Shown: positions 33,959-42,465 of the stretch, piece by piece
Numbering within the stretch: the stretch's first letter is position 1
How the letters are laid out: every line of letters begins with the position of its first letter
Assembly: GCF_004364285.1 (NCBI RefSeq)
Contig: NZ_SOBE01000003.1
Location: 124,001-188,000 of the forward strand
Source: Frigoribacterium sp. PhB116
GTDB taxonomy: Bacteria > Actinomycetota > Actinomycetes > Actinomycetales > Microbacteriaceae
Reading direction: 5' to 3'
Length of the DNA: 64,000 nt
Made by a program: the position numbers and the translations under genes
The notes under the pieces: generated by a model
The model's database searches: none
The model's input: the letters and a program-made list of their open reading frames with translations, nothing else
Told to the model about the DNA's origin: nothing

Positions 33959-35344
33959 GTGTCCGTCGCCCTCTCCGCCGAGCAGCAGGCCGTGTTCGAC
34001 GCCATCGAGGACACGAAGGAGCACATCTTCGTCACCGGCCGGGCCGGCACCGGCAAGTCGACCCTGCTGAACCACCTGTCGTGGAACACGTCGAAGCAGG
34101 TCGTCATCTGCGCGCCGACCGGCGTCGCCGCCCTCAACGTCGGCGGGCAGACGATCCACTCGCTCTTCAGGCTGTCGATCGGGCTGATCGCCGACCACGA
34201 CATCGAGCAGAAGAGCGAGCTGCGCAAGCTGCTGAACACGATCGACACGCTTGTGATCGACGAGGTCTCGATGGTCAACGCCGACCTGATGGACGCGATC
34301 GACCGCTCGCTGCGCCAGGCCCGCCAGCGCCGGTCCGAGCCGTTCGGCGGCGTGCAGGTCGTCCTCTTCGGCGACCCGTACCAGCTGCCCCCGGTGCCCG
34401 GCGACGCCGAGGAGCGGGCGTACTTCCGCGACAACTACCGGTCGATGTGGTTCTTCGACGCGCACGTCTGGCACGAGGCGTCGCTGCGCATCTACGAGCT
34501 GGCGTTCATCCACCGGCAGACCGAGGGCGACTTCAAGGAGATGCTCAACGCCGTGCGCCACGGCCGCGTCACCGCCGAGATCGCCGGCGCGCTGAACGGC
34601 GCCGGGGCACGACCCGCGCCGACCGACGGCACCGCCATCACGCTCGCGACCCGCAACGACACCGTCACCCGCATCAACAAGGTCGAGCTCGAGCGGCTGC
34701 CCGGGCGCGTGTTGACGGCCAAGGCCGAGGTCAGCGGCGAGTTCGGCGGACGCACGTTCCCCGCCGACGAGGCGCTCGAGCTGAAGCGCGGGGCCCGGGT
34801 GATGTTCCTCCGCAACGACCAGGACCAGCGCTGGGTCAACGGCACCACCGGCACCGTGACGAAGGTGCGCGACACCGTCTTCGTCGAGGTCGACGGCGAG
34901 GAGCACGAGGTGCAGCCCGCCGTGTGGGAGAAGTTCGCCTACTCGTGGTCGGCCTCGACCAAGCAGCTCCGCAAGGACGTCGTGGCCGAGTTCACCCAGT
35001 TCCCGCTGCGCCTCGCCTGGGCCGTCACCATCCACAAGTCGCAGGGCAAGACGTACGACAGCGCCATCGTCGACCTGGGCACGCGCGTCTTCAGCGCCGG
35101 GCAGACCTACGTCGCGCTGAGCCGCATCACCGCCCTCGACGGGCTCTACCTGACCCGGCCGCTGCGGCCGGCCGACATCATCGTCGACCTCGACGTGCGG
35201 CGGTTCATGAGCCAGGCGACGCGGGTGCCCGCGATCCGCGCGGCGGAGGACGCGGCCGCGGCGGCGGACGGCGGCGTGGCCGCTGACGGCGCGGGTGCGG
35301 GTGCGGGTGCGGCGGGTGCCGCGGCGGCGAACGCCGCCAGCTAG
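33959..35344 (+). CDS. PIF1/RecD-like superfamily 1 DNA helicase
   Basis: About 461 residues. Walker A is GRAGTGKST (about residues 27-35), Walker B is LVIDEVSMV, motif III-like LFGDPYQLPPV, and the C-terminal domain has LRLAWAVTIHKSQGKTYDSAIV and AGQTYVALSRI (UvrD_C_2). These match the PIF1-like group, 5'-to-3' helicases that act on forks and G-quadruplexes; GC-rich genomes have many such structures. The last 40 residues are Ala/Gly-rich. The start is uncertain: GTG 33959 has AAAGG 12 bp upstream, and GTG 33950 and TTG 33917 are in frame. Confidence 0.87.
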   Translation: MSVALSAEQQAVFDAIEDTKEHIFVTGRAGTGKSTLLNHLSWNTSKQVVICAPTGVAALNVGGQTIHSLFRLSIGLIADHDIEQKSELRKLLNTIDTLVIDEVSMVNADLMDAIDRSLRQARQRRSEPFGGVQVVLFGDPYQLPPVPGDAEERAYFRDNYRSMWFFDAHVWHEASLRIYELAFIHRQTEGDFKEMLNAVRHGRVTAEIAGALNGAGARPAPTDGTAITLATRNDTVTRINKVELERLPGRVLTAKAEVSGEFGGRTFPADEALELKRGARVMFLRNDQDQRWVNGTTGTVTKVRDTVFVEVDGEEHEVQPAVWEKFAYSWSASTKQLRKDVVAEFTQFPLRLAWAVTIHKSQGKTYDSAIVDLGTRVFSAGQTYVALSRITALDGLYLTRPLRPADIIVDLDVRRFMSQATRVPAIRAAEDAAAAADGGVAADGAGAGAGAAGAAAANAAS

Positions 35345-35370
35345 GGGCCGCGGCGCGAGCCGCACCGCAG

Positions 35371-35432
35371 CGCACCGCATTCCGTGCACTGCACCCGCAC
35401 TAGGCACCGTGCAGTGCACGAGACGCGGTGCG
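35371..35432. repeat. 62-bp intergenic palindrome, copy 1 of the CGCACCG family
   Basis: Outer arms CGCACCGC (35371-35378) and GCGGTGCG (35425-35432), inner arms GTGCACTGCAC (35384-35394) and GTGCAGTGCAC (35409-35419), all perfect. A related element with the same CGCACCG...TTYCGTRCACTGCACC start lies after the next gene at 36033. Between them lies the DUF4383 gene. Confidence 0.75.
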
Positions 35433-35588
35433 GGCGCATCTCGGGTCCGGCGATCGGATGCGGGGCACAGCGCGAAGCCGCATCTCGCAGGGGCGCCAGC
35501 GCGCCAGGGCAGGGCGTCGCCGCCGGCCAGGGGCCGCGGCCCGGGCCGCTCCGCACCTCCCCCGGGGACGCTCTGGCATGATCGGGGT

Positions 35589-36017
35589 ATGACCACGACG
35601 ACCCCTGCCGCGTACGAGCCCACGATCCGCGAGTCGCCCAACCGCGCCGCAGCCCTGACGATCGGCACGCTCGTCCTGCTCGTCGGCGCCTGCGGGTTCT
35701 TCGCCGAGAACATGGGCTCGTTCTTCGACACGACCGGAGCGGAGCTGGGGTTCCTCAACGTCAACCCGGCGCTCGTCGTCATCTGGGTGCTCTCGGGCGC
35801 GGCGCTGCTCATCGCGGGCGCCTCCGGCAGTGCGCCCGCCCGCACGATCAACGTGGCCGTGGGCCTGCTCTTCGTGGTGCTCGGCGTCGCCGGGTTCCTC
35901 GTGCGCGACACCGACGTCAACTTCCTCGCGCTGAACCTCGGCGACGACATCACCCATCTCGCCGCGGGCGGCGTGCTGCTGCTCACCGCGATCGGTGCGG
36001 AGCGCCGCCGCCGCTGA
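35589..36017 (+). CDS. DUF4383 four-helix membrane protein
   Basis: 142 residues with four membrane segments: ALTIGTLVLLVGACGFF, LVVIWVLSGAALLIAG, TINVAVGLLFVVLGVAGFLV and ITHLAAGGVLLLTAIG. The pattern, with NPALVVIW, NVAVGLLFVVLGV and DDITHLAAG, fits the actinobacterial DUF4383 family of unknown function, often stress-induced. The ATG lies 6 bp after CATGAT (35577-35582), so it is probably leaderless. It is flanked by two related palindromes. Confidence 0.82.
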   Translation: MTTTTPAAYEPTIRESPNRAAALTIGTLVLLVGACGFFAENMGSFFDTTGAELGFLNVNPALVVIWVLSGAALLIAGASGSAPARTINVAVGLLFVVLGVAGFLVRDTDVNFLALNLGDDITHLAAGGVLLLTAIGAERRRR

Positions 36018-36032
36018 GCTGCCGCGCGGCAT

Positions 36033-36098
36033 CGCACCGTGTTTCGTACACTGCACCGGGTCCAGACCCGGTGCAGTGTTCATTTCCCGGTGCAGTGC
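36033..36098. repeat. Intergenic palindrome, copy 2 of the CGCACCG family
   Basis: ACACTGCACCGGGT (36048-36061) and ACCCGGTGCAGTGT (36066-36079) form a perfect 14-bp stem with a CCAG loop. CCCGGTGCAGTG repeats once more at 36086-36097. The left end CGCACCGTGTTTCGTACACT (36033-36052) matches the left end of the element at 35371. Also a good terminator for the DUF4383 gene. Confidence 0.75.
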
Positions 36099-36170
36099 GC
36101 TCCACGGCGCAGCCGCCGGCGCAGCCGCCGGCGCAGGGCGGCGCGGCGCCCGCGCTGACATGATCGGGGG

Positions 36171-37100
36171 ATGGAACCGACTCCCCGCCGCCGCGTCGTC
36201 GTCGCGATCAACCCGTCGGCGTCGTCCGGACGCGGACGAGGCGTGGGCGACGCCGTCGTCGACGCCCTCCGTGCGGCGGGCCACGACGTCGTCCCTCTCC
36301 GCGAGCCCACGGTCGAGGCCCTCGCCGCGGCCGCGCGTGCGCAGGTGCTGACCCTCCCCCACGCCCTGGTCGTCGTGGGCGGCGACGGTGTCGTCAACCT
36401 CGGCGTGCAGCTCGTCGTCGGCGTGCCGGTCGCGCTGGCGATCGTGCCGACGGGCACCGGCAACGACATGGCCCGCACCCTCGGGATCCCGCACGACGAC
36501 CCCGAGGCCGCGACGCGCCTCCTCGTCTCCCTGCTCGACCGGCCGCCGCTCGTGATCGACGCGGGCAGGGTGACGCGCGGCGACGAGTCCACCTGGTTCG
36601 GCTGCATCGTCTCGGCCGGCTTCGACGCCGTGGTGAACGAGCGGACGAACGCCCTGCGCTGGCCCGCGGGCCGGCGCCGCTACGACCTCGCCCTGCTGAT
36701 CGAGCTGCTGCGCCTGCGGCCGCTCTCGTACCGGCTCGAGCTCGACGGCGACTCCCGCGAGGTGCGGGGCACGCTGGTCACCGTCGGCAACGGGCGCTCC
36801 TTCGGCGGAGGCATGACGGTGCTGCCCCACGCGCGCCTCGACGACGGCCTGCTCGACGTGCTGATCGTGGAGCGGCTCGGGCGGCTGCAGTTCCTGCGGC
36901 TCTTCCTCAAGGTCGCGAAGGGCACGCACCTCGCCGACCCGCGGGTGCACGTGCACCGCGTGCGGAAGGTCGTCATCGAGTCGGGCGACGGGATCGTCGC
37001 CTACGCCGACGGCGAGCGCGTCGGGCCGCTGCCGGTCACGGTCGAGGTCGCGCCCGGCGTGCTGCACGTCATCGCGCCGGCCGCCTCGGCCTCCGCCTGA
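36171..37100 (+). CDS. Diacylglycerol kinase-family lipid kinase
   Basis: 309 residues of the DAGK_cat fold. RVVVAINPSASSGRGRG is the N-terminal nucleotide-binding segment, VVVGGDGVVNLGVQ is the GGDG motif, and IVPTGTGNDMARTLGIP is the next conserved loop. The C-terminal domain includes GNGRSFGGGMTVLPHARLDDGLLDVLIV (here as GNGRSFGGGM and DDGLLDVLIV). Such enzymes phosphorylate diacylglycerol, recycling it for phospholipid synthesis. The ATG lies 6 bp after CATGAT (36159-36164), again a leaderless pattern. Confidence 0.9.
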   Translation: MEPTPRRRVVVAINPSASSGRGRGVGDAVVDALRAAGHDVVPLREPTVEALAAAARAQVLTLPHALVVVGGDGVVNLGVQLVVGVPVALAIVPTGTGNDMARTLGIPHDDPEAATRLLVSLLDRPPLVIDAGRVTRGDESTWFGCIVSAGFDAVVNERTNALRWPAGRRRYDLALLIELLRLRPLSYRLELDGDSREVRGTLVTVGNGRSFGGGMTVLPHARLDDGLLDVLIVERLGRLQFLRLFLKVAKGTHLADPRVHVHRVRKVVIESGDGIVAYADGERVGPLPVTVEVAPGVLHVIAPAASASA

Positions 37101-37137
37101 GGGCGCGCCCGACCCCGACCTCCTCCCGCGGGGACAG

Positions 37138-37195
37138 ACGAGAGGCCCCGGATCGACCGTCGCCCGCGTGGGGAGGTCGACTCGGGGCCTCTCGT
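37138..37195. terminator. Bidirectional hairpin terminator
   Basis: ACGAGAGGCCCCG (37138-37150) pairs perfectly with 37183-37195; inner CGACC/GGTCG (37154-37158, 37175-37179) extends the stem. Located between the convergent lipid kinase and surface protein genes. Confidence 0.8.
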
Positions 37196-37211
37196 GAGGG
37201 CCGAAGAGGCG

Positions 37212-39386
37212 TCAGCCGCGCAGGCGGGCCGCCCTGCGACGGGCGCGGACCAGCAGCACGGCGCCGAGGGCGACGAGTCCGCCAGCGAGGGGCAGGGCCC
37301 AGGAGACCAGCTCCGAGCCGGTGTAGGCCAGGCCGTCGCGGGTCGTGCCGGCTGCGGTCGACGTGCCCGCGCCTCCTGCGCCGTTCCCGGATCCCGGGGC
37401 GCCCGCGCCCGGCGTGCCGGCACCGGCGCCGGCGCCTGCGCCCGGCGCACCCGCGCCGTCGCCCGGCGCGACGACCGGCGGGTCCACCACGACCGGCGGC
37501 ACGACGACGGGCGGCTCGACCGCCGCGGGCACCGTGATCGCGAAGAGCGTCGTCGTGCCCGAGACCTCGTTGCCGACGGCGAGCATGGGCTCGCCGGTCG
37601 CCGAGTCGGCGGCGGGGATGAACGCGAGCCCCTCCGGTCCGAGGTCGCCCGCGGCCGACAGCGCGGCCGGCGAGGCGTCGGCCGGCGGCGCCGTGAAGTC
37701 CCGGTTGTTGACGTAGGCCACGAAGGAGGCGGCGGTCGGCACGGTCACGTCGTAGACGGCGATCCCGCCCACGCGCTCGAAGCCGATGAAGGCGTAGGTG
37801 CGTCCGTCGATCTCGCCCAGGGCGACGCCCTCCGGCTCGGGTCCCTTGTCGTCGCTGCGGCCGTCGAGGGCCGACTCCGTGTGGTTCGAGTTGAAGAACT
37901 CGGGCGCGGCGGCCGCGGTGATCTCCTCGAAGTCGGAGCCCGAGTCGAAGACCTGCTGACCGCTCGCGTCGAGGATGCTGAACGACCGCGACCCGAACGT
38001 GTAGAGGGTCTCGTAGCAGGAGCCGTCGGCGCTGAGGCCGTTCGCCGTGGTGACGTTGAGGCGGCCGAGCGCGGCGGGCGCCAGCGAGCCGGCGGCGGGC
38101 GACGTGGCGCAGACCGGCGGGACGCCGCCCCGGCCGAGGGCGCTGACCCGCGACACCTCGCTGTAGCCGTCCCAGTCGCGCGAGTCGCCCTCGTTCGCCG
38201 TGACGACGTAGGTCGAGCCGCCGACCTCGTAGCTGGCGATCGTGTCGGGCATCAGGTAGCCCTCGACGCCGGCCCAGGTGCCGATGGCGATCGCGGGGCC
38301 GCCGCCGGCACCGTCACGGTCGGACGGGTCGAAGGGCACCACCGCGCGGTCGACGGTGCCGAGCGGCACGACCTCGGCGACGGTCGCCGAGGCGACGTCG
38401 ACGATCGCGAGGGCGTTCGCCTCCTGCAACGAGACCCACGCGGTCGCGCCGTCGGCCGAGAAGGTGGCGTACTCGGGCTCGAGGTTCTCGCTCACGGGGA
38501 ACAGCAGGGGCGACTCGGGCGTGACGGTGCCGGCATCCGCACGGCCGCCGAAGATCCGCACCTCGGGGTCGAGCACCGAGCTGCCGCCCGCCTCGAAGTC
38601 GTGGAAGTCGGCTGTGCTGACGGCCGACTGCGCGGGCGCGGAGACGGTCGCGGGCGCCTCGACGATGCTGATCGTGCCCTCGGGGTCGACCGAGTAGTCC
38701 TCGGCGGGCTCGCCCTCGTTCGCGACGATCACCCGGGCGCCGTCGGGGCTGAAGGCGACCATGTCGGGCAGCGAGCCGACGCGCACGGCGCCCAGGGCAC
38801 CTCCGTCGCCCGCGGCGTCGAAGAAGACGACCCAGCCGAGGTCGGTCTTGTCGTCGCTCTCGACGGCGACGGCGCCGAGGCCGTCGGCCCGCACCGAGAC
38901 CGAGTTGGCGACGGCGCCCGCGGGCACGACCGAGCCGTCGGCGGCCGTGACGCCCGTGGTCTGCACCGTGAAGCCGGCCGAGACGGGCGCTGAGGGCGTG
39001 CCGACGTCGAGGACCTCGACGACCGCCTCCGCCGCGTTGACGACGAGGAGGCGGTGCAGCGTCTCGCCGGAGGCGTCCCGCGCCGGGCCGGTCCAGTGCT
39101 CGACGATCTCGGCGGCGCTGGCGTCGAAGGTGCCGGTCTCGTACGAGCCGACCGGCTGCAGGTCGAAGGCCTCCTGGTCGGCGAAGACCTCGATCGGGGC
39201 CGCGACGACGGCCGCGCTCGCGGGCGCCGAGAGGCCGATCAGGCCGGCGGCGGCGAGGGCCGCGGTGCCGGTGAGGGCGACGGTGCCGAGCGGGCGCCGG
39301 ACGCGGGCGGCCCGCGAAGGGGTCGAGGCAGCGGCCGGTGCGGAGGACGGTGTCGTGGGGCGGGAGGCCGGGCGGCGTGCGCGCAT
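37212..39386 (-). CDS. Choice-of-anchor I family surface protein with LAYTG sorting signal
   Basis: 724 residues. After a signal peptide (hydrophobic TVALTGTAALAAAGLIGLSA ending near ASA), the body is a beta-propeller-like region with VRVGSLPDMVAFSPDGARVI, ANEGEPAEDYSVDPEGTISI, EPEYATFSADGATAWVSLQE and NEGDSRDWDGYSEVSRV. These match the choice-of-anchor I family, often labelled phytase- or alkaline-phosphatase-like. A PV/PG-rich linker (about 630-680) leads to LAYTG (686-690), one helix and RARRRAARLRG. It is probably attached to peptidoglycan by a class E sortase. Enzyme activity is not certain. Confidence 0.87.
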   Translation of the reverse strand: MRARRPASRPTTPSSAPAAASTPSRAARVRRPLGTVALTGTAALAAAGLIGLSAPASAAVVAAPIEVFADQEAFDLQPVGSYETGTFDASAAEIVEHWTGPARDASGETLHRLLVVNAAEAVVEVLDVGTPSAPVSAGFTVQTTGVTAADGSVVPAGAVANSVSVRADGLGAVAVESDDKTDLGWVVFFDAAGDGGALGAVRVGSLPDMVAFSPDGARVIVANEGEPAEDYSVDPEGTISIVEAPATVSAPAQSAVSTADFHDFEAGGSSVLDPEVRIFGGRADAGTVTPESPLLFPVSENLEPEYATFSADGATAWVSLQEANALAIVDVASATVAEVVPLGTVDRAVVPFDPSDRDGAGGGPAIAIGTWAGVEGYLMPDTIASYEVGGSTYVVTANEGDSRDWDGYSEVSRVSALGRGGVPPVCATSPAAGSLAPAALGRLNVTTANGLSADGSCYETLYTFGSRSFSILDASGQQVFDSGSDFEEITAAAAPEFFNSNHTESALDGRSDDKGPEPEGVALGEIDGRTYAFIGFERVGGIAVYDVTVPTAASFVAYVNNRDFTAPPADASPAALSAAGDLGPEGLAFIPAADSATGEPMLAVGNEVSGTTTLFAITVPAAVEPPVVVPPVVVDPPVVAPGDGAGAPGAGAGAGAGTPGAGAPGSGNGAGGAGTSTAAGTTRDGLAYTGSELVSWALPLAGGLVALGAVLLVRARRRAARLRG

Positions 39387-39502
39387 GCGGGAGCTCTCTC
39401 TGGTGCGGTCGGGTCGACCGGGTCGGTCGTGCGTTCGGGACGGTCGGGCGTCGGGACGCCACGACCATATGCACGACACGTGCCGCAGAGATGGCCGCCG
39501 GG

Positions 39503-39883
39503 TTAACGGCTGGGGCTGTCGTCCTCGTCGTCGAGGCCGAACTGCTCGGTCTCGAGGTCGACGACCTGGGTGCCCCGCGGCACCGACACGGGCGACGGAC
39601 CGGCGAGCGCGGCCGTCCGGCTCGCGAGCTCGGCGACGAGGCGCTCGTCGAGGATCTCGTCGCCGCGGGCCTCGTCGACGCTGAGCGAGTCGGAGGTCAA
39701 CATCTGGCTCGCCGGCCCGACGAGGATGCTGAAGACCCGGGGCGCGCCGTTCCGGTCCACGGCGGGGACGTCGATCGAGTCCGACCGCCCCTTCATCGCG
39801 AGGGCCTGCGCGTAGGCCATGACCGCGTCGGCGATGTCGTCGCCGGTGACCAGGTGGTCCTCGGCGTAGCTGATGCGCTTCAT
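39503..39883 (-). CDS. Hypothetical protein, small acidic
   Basis: 126 residues, no membrane segment. It starts MKRISYAEDHLVTGDDIADA and has a probable helix (AVMAYAQALAMKG) and a short beta region (APRVFSILVGPASQML). The tail is acidic (GLDDEDDSPSR). Codon usage and GC match the neighbours, and the frame is well used, so it is likely a real gene. I do not recognise a family. It stands alone between the surface protein and the AraC regulator. Confidence 0.7.
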   Translation of the reverse strand: MKRISYAEDHLVTGDDIADAVMAYAQALAMKGRSDSIDVPAVDRNGAPRVFSILVGPASQMLTSDSLSVDEARGDEILDERLVAELASRTAALAGPSPVSVPRGTQVVDLETEQFGLDDEDDSPSR

Positions 39884-39975
39884 GCGGGCTCTTCCGGTTC
39901 ACCCGGGGGAAGGTCCCACGGGCTGAGCGTCCCACGGTACGCGCCCGCGCCTCCTGCGACCCGGGTGCAGGCCGG

Positions 39976-40938
39976 TCAGGTGCGGTTCAGCGTCTCGCGC
40001 GGGTACTCGTCGAAGCGCTGCACGTAGGAGGCGGAGAAGCGCCCCAGGTGAGCGAACGCCCACCGCTTGGCCACCTCGGCGACGGTCACCGTCTCCGGCG
40101 ATCCCTCGACGAGCTCCTCCCGCACGCGGTCGAGCCGCACGGCGCGCAGGTACTCGGAGGGCGTCGTGTCGAGGTGCCGGCTGAAGGCCTGCTGCAGCCC
40201 GCGAGGGGTGAGCCCGGCGTGCTTCGCGACGCCGCTCGGGGTGATCGGCTCGTGGGCGCGCCCGTGCACGTACTCGACCGCCTGGCGGAGGGACACGTTC
40301 CGGGGGGCCAGCACCTCGTCCGGCAGGCGACGGGAGGTGTGCGGGAACGTGTCGAGCAGGACCCTCGCCGCGTAGCGCGCCGTCTCGGCCCGCACCGCGT
40401 CGTCGGACGAGTCGTCGAGGTAGGTCTGGGCGATCCGGCGCAGGGCGGAGTTGAAGCGAGCCCGGCCCTCGTCGTCGATCACGGCCGTGTGGTCGAAGCG
40501 CACGGAGCCGGGGTAGGCGTCCTCCCGCTCGGACGCGACCTCGTCGAGGACCCGGTCGGAGAGGTGCAGGAGGTTCTGCTCGACGTCGGTCACGCGGAAC
40601 GAGAAGGGCCGACCCCAGGGGAACGGCATGGGCTGGCCGATCTCGGGCGTGACCTCGTCGCGGCCGATGTCCATGTGGGCCGAGCCGCGGCCGATCCACT
40701 GGACGATGCGCTCGCCGCGCGGCTGGATGGTGCCGGTGACCTCGCCCGAGAAGTGCGTCGTGCGGAGGGTCAGCTCGCCGTCGCCGCGCGTCGTGTGACG
40801 CCAGTGGAACGGGTCGCGGGTCTCGACGAACCGCAGGCCGCCCACCTCGCCGTAGCCCGAGCCGAAGAACCGCTCCGCCCCGGCCAGGTCGTCGCCGTGC
40901 GCCTCGACGAGGACTCTGCGTCGGGGGTCGTCGGACAT
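39976..40938 (-). CDS. AraC-family transcriptional regulator
   Basis: 320 residues. The C-terminal AraC double helix-turn-helix (about 215-320) contains PSGVAKHAGLTPRGLQQAFSRHLDTTPSEYL (as GVAKHAGLTPRGLQQAF) and FAHLGRFSASYVQRFDEYPRETL. The N-terminal domain resembles AraC_binding_2 (FHWRHTTRGDGELTLR, GRPFSFR). The ligand is unknown. The nearest genes are a glutathione peroxidase (divergent) and a small hypothetical; neither is an obvious target. GGGAG sits too close to the ATG at 40938 to be a good Shine-Dalgarno. Confidence 0.87.
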   Translation of the reverse strand: MSDDPRRRVLVEAHGDDLAGAERFFGSGYGEVGGLRFVETRDPFHWRHTTRGDGELTLRTTHFSGEVTGTIQPRGERIVQWIGRGSAHMDIGRDEVTPEIGQPMPFPWGRPFSFRVTDVEQNLLHLSDRVLDEVASEREDAYPGSVRFDHTAVIDDEGRARFNSALRRIAQTYLDDSSDDAVRAETARYAARVLLDTFPHTSRRLPDEVLAPRNVSLRQAVEYVHGRAHEPITPSGVAKHAGLTPRGLQQAFSRHLDTTPSEYLRAVRLDRVREELVEGSPETVTVAEVAKRWAFAHLGRFSASYVQRFDEYPRETLNRT

Positions 40939-41055
40939 CTCCCTGATCCTTGCGGGCCCCGCGGGCCGGGACAAGTCGCGAGGGGGGATTGACTCAGGAG
41001 GCGCGACGTGCTGTGTCGCAGGTGGCTCACCCCCCGGACGAGTAGCGTCGCGCCC

Positions 41056-41547
41056 ATGAGCGACCTCGACGACATCGACCTGACCACCCTCCGCGGCGAG
41101 CACACCCGCTTCGGGGCCTTCACCGACAAGGTGGTGCTCGTCGTCAACGTGGCGTCGCGCTGCGGACTCGCACCGCAGTACGAGAAGCTCGAGCAGCTGC
41201 AGAAGACCTACGGCGAGCGCGGCTTCACCGTCGTCGGGTTCCCGAGCAACCAGTTCCTGCAGGAGCTCGGCTCGTCCGAGGCCATCGACGAGTACTGCTC
41301 GGCGACCTGGGGCGTGACGTTCCCCATGATGGAGAAGGTCCGCGTCAACGGCCGCTCGGAGCACCCCCTCTACACGGAGCTCAAGAAGACGGCCGACGCC
41401 GACGGCAAGGCCGGCAAGGTCAAGTGGAACTTCGAGAAGTTCGTCGTCACGCCCTCGGGCGACGTGCACCGGTTCCGGCCGACGACCGAGCCGGACGACC
41501 CCGCGATCGTCGGCGTGATCGAGGCGGCGCTGCCGCAGCAGGCCTAG
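41056..41547 (+). CDS. Glutathione peroxidase-family thiol peroxidase
   Basis: 163 residues. NVASRCGLAPQY carries the peroxidatic cysteine (Cys, not selenocysteine), with GFPSNQF and WNFEKFVV completing the catalytic tetrad. Bacterial Cys-type GPx usually use thioredoxin as reductant and remove lipid hydroperoxides. TAGCGT (41043-41048) lies exactly 7 bp before the ATG at 41056, a leaderless arrangement; an upstream ATG at 41008 lies before this -10 and is unlikely. A strong hairpin follows. Confidence 0.92.
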   Translation: MSDLDDIDLTTLRGEHTRFGAFTDKVVLVVNVASRCGLAPQYEKLEQLQKTYGERGFTVVGFPSNQFLQELGSSEAIDEYCSATWGVTFPMMEKVRVNGRSEHPLYTELKKTADADGKAGKVKWNFEKFVVTPSGDVHRFRPTTEPDDPAIVGVIEAALPQQA

Positions 41548-41555
41548 GCGACGGG

Positions 41556-41599
41556 AAAGGGACGAGATGACGCGGGGCCCCGCGGCTCCTCGTCCCTTT
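41556..41599. terminator. Bidirectional terminator after the GPx gene
   Basis: AAAGGGACGAG (41556-41566) and CTCGTCCCTTT (41589-41599) are perfect complements with the palindrome GCGGGGCCCCGC (41572-41583) between them. The flanking A and T runs give a U tract on either strand. It separates the convergent GPx and glycosyltransferase genes. Confidence 0.85.
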
Positions 41600-41622
41600 C
41601 GCGTCCCGTAGCGGCGGGGGCG

Positions 41623-42465
41623 CTACGCGAGCAGGTCGTTCGCGAGGTAGCCGGCGTAGCCGCCGCGGGTGCGGCCGACCTGGCGGCCCGACGTGAGCAC
41701 CTCGCCGGCCTCCGACGCGACGACGATCGCCCCGGCGGCACGGGCGCGGGCGACGAGCTCGACGTCCTCGTGCAGGTCGAGCTCGCCGAAGCCGCCGGCC
41801 GCCTCGTAGACCGTCGCGCGCAGGCCGAGGTTGGCGCCGTGCACGTGCCCGTTCGGCCGCCCGGGAGTGTGCCGCGACAGCCAGGCCGCGACCTGGGCGT
41901 CCGACAGGTCGGCGAAGTCCGGGCGCACCGTGCCCACGACGACGTCCGCGCCCTCGCGGTCGGCGAGGTCGAGCTGCGAGGTCAGCCACGCGGGCGGGAC
42001 GGCCGAGTCGGCGTCCGTGGCGGCCAGCCAGACGGCGTCGGCGGAGACGCCGTGCTCCGCGAGACTGGCGAAGGCGACCCGGGCTCCCTCGGAGCGGGCG
42101 GCCCCGACGGAGCGGAGGCGGGTCTCGACCACCGTCACGTCGGGGACGGCGGCCGCGATCGCGGCCGTGTCGTCCGAGCAGTCGTCGGCCACGACGACGG
42201 TGACGACCCGCACCTCCTCGTCTCGGCCCTGCCCTGCCGCCCCGGGACCACCGGCTGCGGCACGACCGGCCAGCAGGAGGCGCGCCTCGCGGATCGAGGC
42301 GAGGCACCGCGCGATCAGCTCGGCCTCGTCGCGTGCGGGGACGACGACCGCGACGCCGGAGATGCGCGGCGGGGTCGTGGGCGAGCGAGTCGCGGCCGGC
42401 GTCACGGGTTGCGCGGTCGGCCGCGGCGGGATCGCGGGCTGCGAGATGGCGGGCCGCGCGCTCAT
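41623..42465 (-). CDS. Family 2 glycosyltransferase
   Basis: 280 residues of GT-A fold. VAVVVPARDEAELIARCLAS is the donor-binding start, VVVADDCSDDTAAIA the next strand, and WLAATDADSAVPPAW holds the DxD-like motif (DAD). GELDLHEDVELVARARAAG is the acceptor-side ED motif. No membrane helix is visible. It is the last gene of a three-gene operon with an acyl-CoA dehydrogenase and a deacetylase-methyltransferase, starting within the stop codon of the latter (ATGA). It probably transfers a sugar to a shared small metabolite or lipid. Confidence 0.87.
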   Translation of the reverse strand: MSARPAISQPAIPPRPTAQPVTPAATRSPTTPPRISGVAVVVPARDEAELIARCLASIREARLLLAGRAAAGGPGAAGQGRDEEVRVVTVVVADDCSDDTAAIAAAVPDVTVVETRLRSVGAARSEGARVAFASLAEHGVSADAVWLAATDADSAVPPAWLTSQLDLADREGADVVVGTVRPDFADLSDAQVAAWLSRHTPGRPNGHVHGANLGLRATVYEAAGGFGELDLHEDVELVARARAAGAIVVASEAGEVLTSGRQVGRTRGGYAGYLANDLLA

